A stretch of DNA of 47,474 nt, taken from contig DASRES010000004.1 of assembly GCA_035651955.1 (NCBI GenBank), positions 1 to 47,474 on the forward strand, read 5' to 3'. Made by a program: the position numbers and the translations under genes. Origin of the DNA: Acidimicrobiia bacterium (GTDB taxonomy: Bacteria > Actinomycetota > Acidimicrobiia > IMCC26256 > JAMXLJ01). This document shows, piece after piece, positions 16,632 to 25,284 of this stretch; positions within the stretch are counted from its first letter, which is position 1, and each line of letters starts with the position of its first letter. The notes beneath the pieces are model-generated. The model was given only the letters and a program-made list of their open reading frames with translations. It did not search any database and was not told the origin of the DNA.

Positions 16632-18968
16632 TCAGACGCCGAGCGGGCGGTCGCCGATCAGCTTCTCGTCGCGCAGGCGCGCGCGCTCGGCGTCGTCGAG
16701 GCCGAGCAGCTCGCCGAGGACCTCGTCGTTGTGCTGGCCGACGACGGGCGGTGGGCGTCGCATCCACGGCTCGTCGCCGCGACTCGCGAAGCGGAAGGGC
16801 ACGGTCGGGATCTCGTAGCTGCCGACGACGGGATGCTCGATCGTCTCGAAGAAGCGGCGTGCCTGGAGCTGCGGGTTGTGCTGGATCTCCCGCGGGTGCA
16901 GGACGGGCGCGGCGGGGACGCCGGCGTCGAGCAGCGCCGCGACCGTGTCGTCGCGGTCGCGTCCTGCGAACCAACGGGCGAGCTCGTCGTCCACGAGATG
17001 CTGGGACCGGCGGCGCCCGTCCATCGTGTCGAGCGCCGGGTCGCGCGCCCATTCCGGATCGCCGAGCACGGTGCGCAGCGCGTGCCACTGCTCGTCGTCC
17101 GCGATCGCGAGCGCGACCCACTCGTCCTCCCCCGCGACGGCGTAGAGGTTTTGTGGCGCGGCGCCCGGGCCGTGGTTGCCCTCGCGGCCGAGCAGCACGC
17201 CGTACGCGCCGTGCTCGACGACCTGCTCGGCTGCGACGTTCAGCGCGGCCTCGACCATCGTCACCTCGACGAGATGGCCCTCGCCCGTGCGCTCGCGGTC
17301 GCGTAGCGCGAGCAGGAACGCGAGCACCGCGTGCATGCCCGCGAGCGGGTCGCATGCGCCCCGGGGGATCAGCGGCGCGCCGTCCGGGAACCCGGTCACC
17401 CACGCCATCCCGCTGATCTGCTCCATCGTCTGGGCGAAGCCGGGGCGGTCGCGCCACGGACCGCCCAGGCCGAACGCGGGCATCCGGACCATCACCGCGC
17501 GCGGGTTCGTCGCGTGCACGACGTCCCACGTCAGGCCGAACCCGTCCATGACGCGCGGCGTGAAATTCTCGACGACGGCGTCGCACTGCTCGATCAGCCG
17601 CTTCGCGAGCGCGACTCCCTCGTCGCGTCCCAGGTCGAGCGTGATCGCGCGCTTGTTGACGTTCGCGCCGTGGAAGACGGGCCCGTACTCCCACCACTGG
17701 TCGACGTTCGGTGGACGCGTCGACGAGAACCGCATGCCGTCGACACGCTGGATCGACTCGACCTTCACGATGTCCGCACCCAGCGCCGCGAGCATGTGCG
17801 TCGCCGACGGCCCCGCCCAGAACGCGGTGAAGTCGAGCACTCGGACTCCGTCGAGCGGGAGGCGGCGGTCGCGCGCGTCGCTCTCCTCCGGTGCGCGCGG
17901 TGGCCAGGGCGCGTCATTGTCGTGCTCGCCGACTCGTGGCGGCTCCGTGAACGGGCGCGGCTCGAGGCCGCTGATCCGGTATGGCACGCGCGGCTGCAGC
18001 CACGTGCGCCCGGGGTGGCGCACGAACGTGCCGCGCTCGACGAAGTGGTCGAAGCGCGTGACGTTCTCGCCGTTGCCGATCGGGGCGACGGGGATCCGCA
18101 TCAGCGACGCGTGGTCGATGATCTCGGCGGTCGTGTGCTTGGTGGTCCACGCGTGGATCGTCGTGAGTGCCTCGTCCATGCGCCGGGTCCGGCCCGCGAA
18201 CGACGCGAAGTCGGTGTCGTCGAGCAGGTCGGGGCGCTCGATGAGCACGAGGAAGTCCTGGAACTGCTGCGCGGTGATCGTGCAGAAGCCGACGTAGCCG
18301 TCCGCGGTCGGCTCGATCGACGGGATCTCGATCGTGCGCGCCGGCCCGCGGATGTCGGGCCAGCCGAGGAACTCCGCGAACACCGATGCGTACGTGTTCA
18401 TCGTGACGGACATCGCCTCGAGCATCGAGACGTCGGCGTGGTCGCCGCGGCCCGTGCGCTCACGCACGCGCACGAGCGCCGCCGCCGCGACGGCGGCGTA
18501 CGTCCCGGCGACGAACTCGCCGATGCGCCCGCCCGCGGACAACGGCGGTTCGTCGAACCGGCCGCGCGCTCCCGTCGAGCCACACCAGGCCTGCAGCGTG
18601 AACTCGGTCGCAGCACGGCCCGCCCACGGACCGCGGCGCCCGAACGGCGTGATCGAGACGACGACGAGGTCCGGACGCGCGCGCCGCAGCGCGTCGACGT
18701 CGAGGTCGCCGCTCTCGACGACGAGGTCGGCGCCGTCGAGCCAGCCGCCGGCCGCGGTCACCGAGCGCTTGGAGGTGTGCAGGAACCGGAACAGCGCGCC
18801 GTCGTCGCCGTCGGCCAGGCCGACGTGCGACGCGGTCCAGTGCCGCAAGGGGTCGCCGCCGTCGGGCTCGACCTTGACGACGTCGGCACCCGCGTCCGCG
18901 AGCAGCTTGGTGCAGTACGCACCCGGGATCCCGCGCGTGCAGTCGAGGACGCGGACGCCGTCGAGCAT
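16632..18968 (-). CDS. Fused double-domain CaiB/BaiF (class III) CoA-transferase
   Basis: 778 aa, two class III CoA-transferase domains in tandem. The N-half starts MLDGVRVLDCTRGIPGAYCT; the C-half starts LDGVRVLDFTAFWAGPSATH around residue 365. Both contain GAD(V/I)VKVE. The catalytic Asp position reads D540 in the C-half (CDPLAGMHA) and E151 in the N-half (IGEFVAGTYAA), the same asymmetry as in the 809-aa protein at 1518. The ATG lies 5 nt after the stop of the LLM oxidoreductase, so these form an operon. Function probably involves a CoA thioester in the island's pathway; transferase versus racemase cannot be told. Confidence 0.85.
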   Translation of the reverse strand: MLDGVRVLDCTRGIPGAYCTKLLADAGADVVKVEPDGGDPLRHWTASHVGLADGDDGALFRFLHTSKRSVTAAGGWLDGADLVVESGDLDVDALRRARPDLVVVSITPFGRRGPWAGRAATEFTLQAWCGSTGARGRFDEPPLSAGGRIGEFVAGTYAAVAAAALVRVRERTGRGDHADVSMLEAMSVTMNTYASVFAEFLGWPDIRGPARTIEIPSIEPTADGYVGFCTITAQQFQDFLVLIERPDLLDDTDFASFAGRTRRMDEALTTIHAWTTKHTTAEIIDHASLMRIPVAPIGNGENVTRFDHFVERGTFVRHPGRTWLQPRVPYRISGLEPRPFTEPPRVGEHDNDAPWPPRAPEESDARDRRLPLDGVRVLDFTAFWAGPSATHMLAALGADIVKVESIQRVDGMRFSSTRPPNVDQWWEYGPVFHGANVNKRAITLDLGRDEGVALAKRLIEQCDAVVENFTPRVMDGFGLTWDVVHATNPRAVMVRMPAFGLGGPWRDRPGFAQTMEQISGMAWVTGFPDGAPLIPRGACDPLAGMHAVLAFLLALRDRERTGEGHLVEVTMVEAALNVAAEQVVEHGAYGVLLGREGNHGPGAAPQNLYAVAGEDEWVALAIADDEQWHALRTVLGDPEWARDPALDTMDGRRRSQHLVDDELARWFAGRDRDDTVAALLDAGVPAAPVLHPREIQHNPQLQARRFFETIEHPVVGSYEIPTVPFRFASRGDEPWMRRPPPVVGQHNDEVLGELLGLDDAERARLRDEKLIGDRPLGV

Positions 18969-18973
18969 GCCGG

Positions 18974-20110
18974 CTACGCGTGACGCGCCGCGAGCTGCGC
19001 CTCGCGTTGCCGCCGCGTGCTGTGCACCGGGTCCCGGTCGTGCTCGGGCAGGACCTGACGTCCGAACGTCTCGACGGCCTCGATCGCGATGTCGAGTGGC
19101 ATCGTCGTCGACAGCATGCCGAACACGAGCTGGTCGGCACCCGCGGCCTCGTACGTGGAGACCGCGCGGTCGACCTCCTCCGGCGTGCCGATGCAGACCG
19201 TCCCCGCGCGGATGCCCTGCTCGAGCCGCTCCGGGGTCGGCTCGGGGATCAGCTCGGGCCAGGTCGGGATGCCGGGCGGCTTCGGGAACGTGTCGAGATA
19301 CCGGAACACGAGGCTGTTCTGGTACCCGGACGTCATGTTGCACGCGATGTCACGCGCGCGTTGCCCGTCCTCCAGGCACAGCATCTGGCTCGTCACCATG
19401 ATGTTGTCGTTGACGTAGTCGCCGACGGGCTCCGCGTGCTCGATCTCGCGCTTGTAGACCTCGATCAGCGGCTTCAGCTGCTCTGGCGAGCCCATCGTGA
19501 AGCACAGGACGCCGACACCCATGCGGGCCGCCTTCTCGAAGGTCGACGGGTTGCCGGCCGCCATCCAGATCGGTGGGTGCGGATCGGTGTACGGCTTCGG
19601 CAGCACGTTGCGCGCCGGCATCGAGAAGAAGCGACCGTCGAACGAGTAGCTCGTCTCGCGCCACATCCGCGCGAACTGCGGGAGGACCTCGTCGACCATC
19701 GCCTTCGTCAGCTCGGGGTCCTCGATGCCGAACCCGCGCTGCTCCGTCGTCGACGAGCCGCGGCCGACGCCGAACTCGAACCGTCCACCGCTGAGGTGGT
19801 CCAGGACCGCGACGCGCTCCGCGACACGCGCGGGGTGGTTGACGGGCGGCGTGATGTTGAAGATGCCCGAGCCGACGTGGATCCGGTTGGTCACGCCCGC
19901 GACGTACGCGAGGAACGACTCGTTCGCGGACAGGTGCGAGTACTCCTCGAGGAAGTGGTGCTCGGTCGCCCACGCGTACTTGAACCCGGCGCGGTCGGCG
20001 GCCTTCGTCCACTCGATCTCGTCGCGCAACCGGTTGTGCTCCGCGTGCTGCGGGTCGGCGTCGCGCAGGTGATGCGGGAGGTAGAGGCTGTTGAAGATCC
20101 CGAACTCCAT
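18974..20110 (-). CDS. LLM-class flavin-dependent oxidoreductase (luciferase-like)
   Basis: 378 aa, a TIM-barrel bacterial-luciferase-like monooxygenase. It begins MEFGIFNSLYLPHH; the family motifs AWATEHHF, GSGIFNITPPVNHP and LSGGRFEFGVGRG are clear, as is PPIWMAAGNPSTFEKAARMG. These enzymes use FMN or F420 and act on ketones, aldehydes or aromatic rings. It precedes the fused CoA-transferase by 5 nt on the same strand. In a steroid-type island it could perform a Baeyer-Villiger or hydroxylation step; this is inference. ATG start. Confidence 0.82.
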   Translation of the reverse strand: MEFGIFNSLYLPHHLRDADPQHAEHNRLRDEIEWTKAADRAGFKYAWATEHHFLEEYSHLSANESFLAYVAGVTNRIHVGSGIFNITPPVNHPARVAERVAVLDHLSGGRFEFGVGRGSSTTEQRGFGIEDPELTKAMVDEVLPQFARMWRETSYSFDGRFFSMPARNVLPKPYTDPHPPIWMAAGNPSTFEKAARMGVGVLCFTMGSPEQLKPLIEVYKREIEHAEPVGDYVNDNIMVTSQMLCLEDGQRARDIACNMTSGYQNSLVFRYLDTFPKPPGIPTWPELIPEPTPERLEQGIRAGTVCIGTPEEVDRAVSTYEAAGADQLVFGMLSTTMPLDIAIEAVETFGRQVLPEHDRDPVHSTRRQREAQLAARHA

Positions 20111-20179
20111 CCGGGGCCGTGTCTAGTGGGCCCGGTCGTGCGATGGCAACCAGGCCTCTCCCTCGTCTCGCGCCGGACG

Positions 20180-20214
20180 CGGAACGGCGCGCCCGCGAGG
20201 GACGCGCCGTTCCG
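20180..20214 (-). terminator. Hairpin terminator downstream of glycoside hydrolase gene
   Basis: A perfect 12-bp stem (CGGAACGGCGCG at 20180-20191 with CGCGCCGTTCCG at 20203-20214) with an 11-nt loop lies just after the minus-strand stop at 20238. No T-tract, as is common in high-GC actinobacteria. Confidence 0.6.
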
Positions 20215-20237
20215 ATGCGCTGGGGGTCGGGCGGGAG

Positions 20238-21332
20238 CTAGTGCTGGATGACCGACGACATCGCGCCGAGCGCCGGCTTCGGCACGAAGTTCTGGTAGAG
20301 CATCCCCATGTTGTCGTGCCAGTCGTCGTAGCGCTGCGTCGGCGCGTCGCGCACGTTGTCGATGAACAACGGGCCCGTGTACGGCAGGCTCGACCAGTAC
20401 CGGAGGCCCGTCACGATGTACTGGGCCTGCGTGTTGGGCGCGACGGTGAACGTGTAGCCCGCGGGTCCGGTCGGTGCGCCGTACTCGGTCCCCCAGATCT
20501 GCTTGTTCCCGTCACCGTTGCTGCTCATGATGCTGTGGAGCCAGGTCGTCTGGAGCAGCGCGTTCCAGTCGATCTTGCCGCTGAGCGGGTCGTGGGGCAG
20601 CGGCGGGTAGGGGTGCGTGCCCAAGACGTCGAAGTATCCGTGGGCGCCTGCGGCGTACATCGCCTTCACGTAGTTGACCGGGCTCTGCGGGTCCCACGGC
20701 GTCGCACCGAGATCACCGTGCGGTGCGACGCCACCCGTGACGACCGTCGCGTACGGGTCCGAGCTCTTGATCGCGACGTACGCGGGCTTCAGCAGCGCGA
20801 CGTAGTCGGCTGCGTTGGTGCCGCTCGCCCACCACGCGGGCAGGTTCGGCTCGTTCCAGATCTCCCAGTCGTGCACGCCGAACCGGGCGTACCGCGCGGC
20901 GGCGTTGCGCGCGAAGTTCGCGTAGTCCGCGGGATTGGCGGGCGGGCAGTACATCGAACCCGCGCACGACGATCGCCGCGCCCACCCCGGCGTGTACGTG
21001 AGCGTGCCGAGGATCTTCATGCCCCGCGCGTTCAACTGGCTCACCATGCGGTCGAGGTAGTCCCAACGCCACCAGTTCGGTCCACCGGACTGGATGGCGT
21101 TCCAGTTGACCTCGACGCGCACCCACTTGGCGCCGGTCGAGCGCGCGGCGTCGAGGTCGCGCGCGAGAGCGGCGTCGTTCTCCCACACCATCGCACCGCC
21201 GGGGGAGAACCCGGCACGCGTGCCTGGGATCCTTCCCGCCGAGCTCGACGCGTTGCGCGACGCGCAACCGACGGCGGCCATGGCGAGGACGAGCGAGACG
21301 GACAGGACGGAGAGGCGCGCGCGCCTCGACAT
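20238..21332 (-). CDS. Secreted glycoside-hydrolase-like lipoprotein (clan GH-A, GH5/GH39-like)
   Basis: 364 aa. A lipoprotein signal (basic start, hydrophobic core LSVSLVLAMAAVG, lipid Cys at 23) is followed by a TIM-barrel domain. The acid/base Glu is E161 in EIWNEPNLPAWW and the candidate nucleophile is E283 in WGTEYGAPTG, as in clan GH-A enzymes. Other conserved stretches are GAKWVRVEVNWNAIQ and GTHPYPPLPHDP. It is anchored outside the membrane and may act on a glycan such as a xylan, mannan or the cell's own wall polysaccharide. It is a close paralogue of the next gene (21782-22894), including at DNA level. The ATG at 21332 is chosen because the signal peptide begins there. Confidence 0.8.
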   Translation of the reverse strand: MSRRARLSVLSVSLVLAMAAVGCASRNASSSAGRIPGTRAGFSPGGAMVWENDAALARDLDAARSTGAKWVRVEVNWNAIQSGGPNWWRWDYLDRMVSQLNARGMKILGTLTYTPGWARRSSCAGSMYCPPANPADYANFARNAAARYARFGVHDWEIWNEPNLPAWWASGTNAADYVALLKPAYVAIKSSDPYATVVTGGVAPHGDLGATPWDPQSPVNYVKAMYAAGAHGYFDVLGTHPYPPLPHDPLSGKIDWNALLQTTWLHSIMSSNGDGNKQIWGTEYGAPTGPAGYTFTVAPNTQAQYIVTGLRYWSSLPYTGPLFIDNVRDAPTQRYDDWHDNMGMLYQNFVPKPALGAMSSVIQH

Positions 21333-21576
21333 CACGTTCGACAAGATTCCGCACCCTTGCGTGGTCGACGACTTCGTGGAGGCCCGCGTTCTGCGCTCCT
21401 CCCGGCTGTGACCGCGCTCGTCGTTGAGCGCCCCCCGATGCCTCTGTCGTCCGTGCACGTCCGCGCGCGGAACGGTCAGCAGACATCTGGGAGTGCCGCC
21501 CACCCAGGCGCATCGGTGCACCGGAGGCGTAGACGACGGGTCGACCCTAACGAAGACCCGCGAGGGCTGCCAGCAT

Positions 21577-21597
21577 CGGAAACGTGCGGAAAACGTG
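21577..21597. repeat. Tandem 10/11-bp direct repeat
   Basis: CGGAAACGTG (21577-21586) is followed directly by CGGAAAACGTG (21587-21597). It lies about 245 nt upstream of the minus-strand gene 20238-21332. It may be a regulator-binding site; no family can be named. Confidence 0.35.
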
Positions 21598-21724
21598 TTC
21601 AGCGCGAGCGGGAATCGTTCGCTCCCCGCGTTGACGTGGGGCAACACGGGACGAAAAAAAATCCTGGTGACACGGCGCGCGCGTCCGTCGCATGCACGGC
21701 GCGACGCGTGACGTGAACGCGCCA

Positions 21725-21764
21725 CGCGCGGACGTCCCGAGCGCGCTCCCGGAACGTCCGCGCG
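21725..21764 (-). terminator. Hairpin terminator downstream of the 21782-22894 gene
   Basis: A perfect 11-bp stem (CGCGCGGACGT at 21725-21735 with ACGTCCGCGCG at 21754-21764) with an 18-nt loop begins 17 nt after the minus-strand stop at 21782. Confidence 0.55.
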
Positions 21765-21781
21765 CAGCGTGAAGGTTCTCG

Positions 21782-22894
21782 CTAGTTGTTCGAGACGAGC
21801 TGCTGCAGTGCGGTGACCGCGGGCTTCGGCGCCCGATCCGTCGTCTCGACGCCCATGTTGTCGTGCCAGTCGTCAAACGACGTCGTCGGCCAGTCGTGCA
21901 CGGTGTCGATGAACAGCGGGCCGGCGAACGACAGGCTGTTCCAGTAGCGGATCCCCGTCTGCAGGTACTGCGCCTGCGTCTGCGGGCTGACGGTGAACGT
22001 GTACCCCGTCGGTCCGGTCGGTGCGCCGTACTCGGTGGCCCAGATCTGCGCGCCGCCGTCACCGTTGCTGGTCATGATGTCGTGGATCCACGACGCCTGG
22101 AGGAGCGCGTTCCAGCCGATCTTGCCGCTGAGCGGGTCGTACGGCAACGGCGGGTACGGGTGCAGACCGAGCGCGTCGAAGTAGCCGTGGGCGCCGGCGG
22201 TGTACATCGCCTGCACGTAGTTGACCGGGCTCTGCGGGTCGGTCGGCGTCGCGCCGAGGTCACCGTGCGGCGCGAGCCCACCGGTGATCACGGTCGCGTT
22301 CGGGTCCACACCGTGGATCGCGACGTAGGCCGGCTTGAGGATTCCCACGTACGCCGCTGCGTTGGCAGGCTGACCCCACCACTGCGGCAGGTTGGGCTCG
22401 TTCCAGATCTCCCAGTCGTGCACGCCGAGCGGGGCGTAGCGCGCCGCCGCCGCGCGCGCGAAGTTCGCGTAGTCGGCCGGGTTGTTCGGTGGGCAGAACA
22501 TCGAGCTGCTGCAGGCGGCCATGCGGGCCCACGTCGGCGTGTACGCGATGACGCCGAGGATGCTCAGGCCGCGGGCCTGTGCCGCGCTCACGATCCGGTC
22601 GGTGTTGGCCCACGCCCACGACGTCGGTCCGCCGGCCTGGACGGACTTCCAGTCCCAGTCCATCCGGACCCACTTGGCGCCCGTCGAGGCGACGAGGTCG
22701 AGGTCGTGACCGAGGTCGGCGTCGTTCTCCCAGATCGTCTGGCCGCCGACCGAGAAGCCGACCTTGCTCCCCGGCACGGTCGTCGGCGCCTGCGACGAGC
22801 TGGGCACGACGCACCCGAGCCCGGCGACGACGAGGATCGCGGCGATCGACAACAGGAGGAGCCGCGGCAGCGGCCGGCGCGTCTTCTGAAGCAT
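21782..22894 (-). CDS. Secreted glycoside-hydrolase-like lipoprotein, paralogue of the 20238 gene
   Basis: 370 aa. Lipoprotein signal with lipobox AGLGC (Cys 28), then a short Ser/Thr/Pro linker and the same TIM-barrel as its neighbour. The acid/base Glu is in EIWNEPNLPQWW and the nucleophile Glu in WATEYGAPTG. It shares long blocks with the 20238 product (GAKWVRM, NPADYANFAR, AAARYAPLGVHDWEIWNEPN, KIGWNALLQ), so the pair is a recent tandem duplication. The duplicates differ most in the signal peptide and C-terminus. ATG with AAGGTG upstream. Likely surface-exposed polysaccharide hydrolase; exact family not certain. Confidence 0.8.
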   Translation of the reverse strand: MLQKTRRPLPRLLLLSIAAILVVAGLGCVVPSSSQAPTTVPGSKVGFSVGGQTIWENDADLGHDLDLVASTGAKWVRMDWDWKSVQAGGPTSWAWANTDRIVSAAQARGLSILGVIAYTPTWARMAACSSSMFCPPNNPADYANFARAAAARYAPLGVHDWEIWNEPNLPQWWGQPANAAAYVGILKPAYVAIHGVDPNATVITGGLAPHGDLGATPTDPQSPVNYVQAMYTAGAHGYFDALGLHPYPPLPYDPLSGKIGWNALLQASWIHDIMTSNGDGGAQIWATEYGAPTGPTGYTFTVSPQTQAQYLQTGIRYWNSLSFAGPLFIDTVHDWPTTSFDDWHDNMGVETTDRAPKPAVTALQQLVSNN

Positions 22895-23057
22895 GGAACA
22901 ACACCTTCAGTGGTCGACTGCTGCCCTCGACCCCGGTTTTCGTCACGCGGCGTGCCGAATCTTGAGCGCCCCGCCTCGAATCTCGGGCCGACGGGGCGGA
23001 CGTCCCGCCGCTCATGAAGTGCGCGATCGCCGTGAAACAGACAGCACGGGCGCGCCG

Positions 23058-23063
23058 TAGGCT
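23058..23063 (+). promoter_or_regulatory. -10 box (TAGGCT), likely leaderless start
   Basis: TAGGCT ends 6 nt before the ATG at 23070 and there is no Shine-Dalgarno sequence, so a leaderless transcript is likely. Confidence 0.45.
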
Positions 23064-23069
23064 CCGGGG

Positions 23070-23996
23070 ATGAGGCTCTCCGTCGGGCTCCCGACGCACC
23101 GGGTCGACCGGGCCGACGAGTTCGTGACCGCGGACGCCGTCGCGCAGCTCGCCGCCGCGGCCGAGGCGGCCGGGTTCGACGCCGTGTTCGTGACCGACCA
23201 CCCGTTCCCGGCGGACGGCTGGCTCGCGCACGGCGGGCACCACGCGCTCGACCCGCTCGTCGCGCTCGCGTTCGCGGCCGCCGCGACCCGCACGCTCCGG
23301 CTCCACACGAACCTCTTCGTGCTCGCCTACCGCAATCCGTTCGTCAGCGCGAAGGCGATCGCCACGCTCGACGTGCTCTCGGGCGGTCGCGTGATCCTCG
23401 GGGTCGGCGCGGGATACCTCGAAGGAGAGTTCGACGCGCTCGGCGCGCCCTTCGACGAGCGCAACGACGCGACGGACGAGGCGATCCTCGCGATACGCGC
23501 CGCGTGGAGCGGCGAGAGCGTGACGATGAAGGGTCGCGCGTTCGATGCGCGCGCGAACACGATGCTGCCGCGCCCGGTGCAACGGCCCGGGCCGCCGATC
23601 TGGATCGGTGGCAACAGCAAGCGCGCGATCCGTCGCGCGGTCGAGCTCGCGGACGGCTGGTCGCCGATGCCGAGTCCCGCGCGCGCGGCGTCGCGGCTGC
23701 GCACGCCGGGGCTCGAGACGCTCGACGACCTGCGTGTGCGGTTGGCGTACGCCGCCGAGCACGCGGCGGCCGTCGGACGCGACGCGCCGCTCGACGTCGC
23801 GTTCATGCCCGCGGGGCTCGACATGTTCACGAACGCCGGTCTCGACGCAGACCGCGTCGTGGACGGGATCGCGGAGGCCGCCGACGCCGGCGTGACCTAC
23901 GGCGTCGTGACGCTTCCCGGCGAGACACGCGACGAGCTCGTCGCCAATCTCACGGAGTTCGGCGAGCGCGTCATCCCGCGCGTCGCATCACTCTGA
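23070..23996 (+). CDS. LLM-class (F420- or FMN-dependent) oxidoreductase
   Basis: 308 aa. Starts MRLSVGLPTH; then FDAVFVTDHPFP, LHTNLFVLAYRNPF, LDVLSGGRVILGVGAGYLEGEF and PPIWIGGNSKRAIRRAVEL, all typical of the smaller F420-dependent LLM oxidoreductases common in actinobacteria. These catalyse hydride transfer to or from alcohols, aldehydes or enones. It appears to be a single-gene unit with its own -10 box, divergent from the glycoside hydrolase gene. Cofactor choice (F420 or FMN) and substrate are open. Confidence 0.8.
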   Translation: MRLSVGLPTHRVDRADEFVTADAVAQLAAAAEAAGFDAVFVTDHPFPADGWLAHGGHHALDPLVALAFAAAATRTLRLHTNLFVLAYRNPFVSAKAIATLDVLSGGRVILGVGAGYLEGEFDALGAPFDERNDATDEAILAIRAAWSGESVTMKGRAFDARANTMLPRPVQRPGPPIWIGGNSKRAIRRAVELADGWSPMPSPARAASRLRTPGLETLDDLRVRLAYAAEHAAAVGRDAPLDVAFMPAGLDMFTNAGLDADRVVDGIAEAADAGVTYGVVTLPGETRDELVANLTEFGERVIPRVASL

Positions 23997-24076
23997 GGAC
24001 GCCGCGATCGCACGTTTCACCCCCTCCGGAGCCGGGCAAGCGGGAAGGGACACACGGGCGCGACAGGGGAGGAGAC

Positions 24077-24571
24077 GTGCGCAAGGTTGTCGCGGTGCTC
24101 ACCGGCGCGCTCGCGGCGGTCTCGCTCCTGACCGCGTGCCACGGCGACTTCACCGAGAAGGCGTCGCCGCCGCCCGTGCAGCTGCCCGGCCGCGTCGACA
24201 ACCAGGGGACGCTCGACGTCACCGCGACCGGGAACGCGGAGCTCGAGCTGTTCGACGACAAGTTCAAGCCCACGTTCCTCAAGGCGCTCCCGGGCGAGAG
24301 GCTCTCGCTCGTGCTCTCCAACCCGACCGACCACGAGCACTCGTTCACCGTCGACGCCGCGGGTGGGCCCGACGTGACGGTGCGGCCGCACACGAAGGCC
24401 CACGTCGACGTGACGGCGCCGACGAGCGGGTTCATCCGCTTCTACTGCCGCTTCCACGTCGACCGCGGCATGCAGGGCGCGGTGTACGTCGACCCCGGCA
24501 CGCCGGTACAGGGCGCGCCCGGCGGCGTGACGAGCACGACGACGCCGTACCCGTCGGGGTGGGGCTACTGA
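24077..24571 (+). CDS. Cupredoxin-domain lipoprotein with intact type-1 copper site
   Basis: 164 aa. Signal peptide with lipobox LLTAC (Cys 21). The rest is a cupredoxin beta-barrel with a full set of type-1 copper ligands: H88 (HEHSFTV), C124 (FYCRFH), H127 and M132 (GMQG). Such proteins carry electrons or bind copper outside the membrane. The C-terminus is a short Pro/Thr tail. The GTG start is supported by GGGGAGGAG ending 3 nt upstream. The last 7 nt overlap the end of the convergent isochorismatase-like gene. Confidence 0.8.
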   Translation: MRKVVAVLTGALAAVSLLTACHGDFTEKASPPPVQLPGRVDNQGTLDVTATGNAELELFDDKFKPTFLKALPGERLSLVLSNPTDHEHSFTVDAAGGPDVTVRPHTKAHVDVTAPTSGFIRFYCRFHVDRGMQGAVYVDPGTPVQGAPGGVTSTTTPYPSGWGY

Positions 24572-25197
24572 CGATCGCGCGACCACGCGCGCGCGATCTC
24601 GTCGACCGTGGCGCGTGTCGCGAGCAACGCGATCGTGTTGCGCATGACGGCGTCGGCGTAGTCCCGCGGGACGCCCGCGACCGCGTCGGTCGCGACGACG
24701 ACGCGGTAGCCGAGGTTGACCGCCTCGATCGCGAGGCCGAGGATCCCGAGGTTCACGGACACGCCCGTCGCGACGACCGTGGTCACGCCGAGGTTCCGCA
24801 GCATCGCGTCGAGCGTCGTCCCGGTGAACGGCGACAGACCGTGGAGGCGTGAGGAGACGAGGTCGCGATCGTCGGGCCCGAGCGCGTCGACCAGCTGCGC
24901 GGCCTCGGAGCCAGTGACCAGATGGCCGGGGAGCTTCGCCATCGCGGCCAGCAACGGCGAGTTCGCCGCGCTGCCGGCCCGGTCGGCGCGGAACTCGGCG
25001 AGGCAGTGCACGATCCGCACGCCCGCGTCGCGCGCCGTGTGCAGCAGCCGCGCCGCGTGCTCGACGACGTGCTCGCGCTCCACCTCGGCCGCGAGGTCGG
25101 GGATCGCCGCACGGTCGCCGACGACGCCGCGCTGCATCTCCATCGTGAGCACAGCCGTGTGCGACGGGGCGGCCAGCTCCACGAGGTCGACGGGCAC
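24565..25197 (-). CDS. Isochorismatase-like hydrolase with substituted triad
   Basis: 210 aa, the cysteine-hydrolase/isochorismatase Rossmann-like fold: VLTMEMQRGVV at the first strand, SPFTGTTLDAMLRNLGV, then VVATGVSVNLGILGLAIEAVNLGYRVVV. The usual Asp-Lys-Cys triad is not present: the Asp position is E20, the Lys position has no lysine (SSRLHGLS) and the Cys position is G150. True isochorismatases also lack the Cys, but they keep Asp and Lys. So fold and family are clear but activity is doubtful or unusual. A TACTCT box 8 nt before the GTG suggests a leaderless transcript. Confidence 0.7.
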   Translation of the reverse strand: MPVDLVELAAPSHTAVLTMEMQRGVVGDRAAIPDLAAEVEREHVVEHAARLLHTARDAGVRIVHCLAEFRADRAGSAANSPLLAAMAKLPGHLVTGSEAAQLVDALGPDDRDLVSSRLHGLSPFTGTTLDAMLRNLGVTTVVATGVSVNLGILGLAIEAVNLGYRVVVATDAVAGVPRDYADAVMRNTIALLATRATVDEIARAWSRDRQ

Positions 25198-25205
25198 GGA
25201 CGCCG

Positions 25206-25211
25206 AGAGTA
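25206..25211 (-). promoter_or_regulatory. -10 box (TACTCT on minus strand), likely leaderless start
   Basis: On the minus strand TACTCT ends 8 nt before the GTG at 25197. Confidence 0.4.
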
Positions 25212-25284
25212 CGAGACGCGGGACACGCTACGGTGCCGCCCGCACCCGGTTGGGACGTTCCGCAGGCGTCGAGGAGGGTTGGGC

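Larger units (their letters stand above)
21333..21781. other. Non-coding stretch between the two glycoside hydrolase genes
   Basis: 449 nt with no convincing gene on either strand. It holds, from high to low coordinates (downstream on the minus strand): the terminator hairpin at 21725-21764; an A8 run near 21655-21662 (T8 on the minus strand), rare in this GC-rich DNA; a GCGGGA / TCCCCGC hairpin near 21620-21640; a tandem CGGAAACGTG / CGGAAAACGTG repeat at 21577-21597; and the presumed promoter of the 20238 gene, for which I cannot name a -10 box with confidence. Confidence 0.6.
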
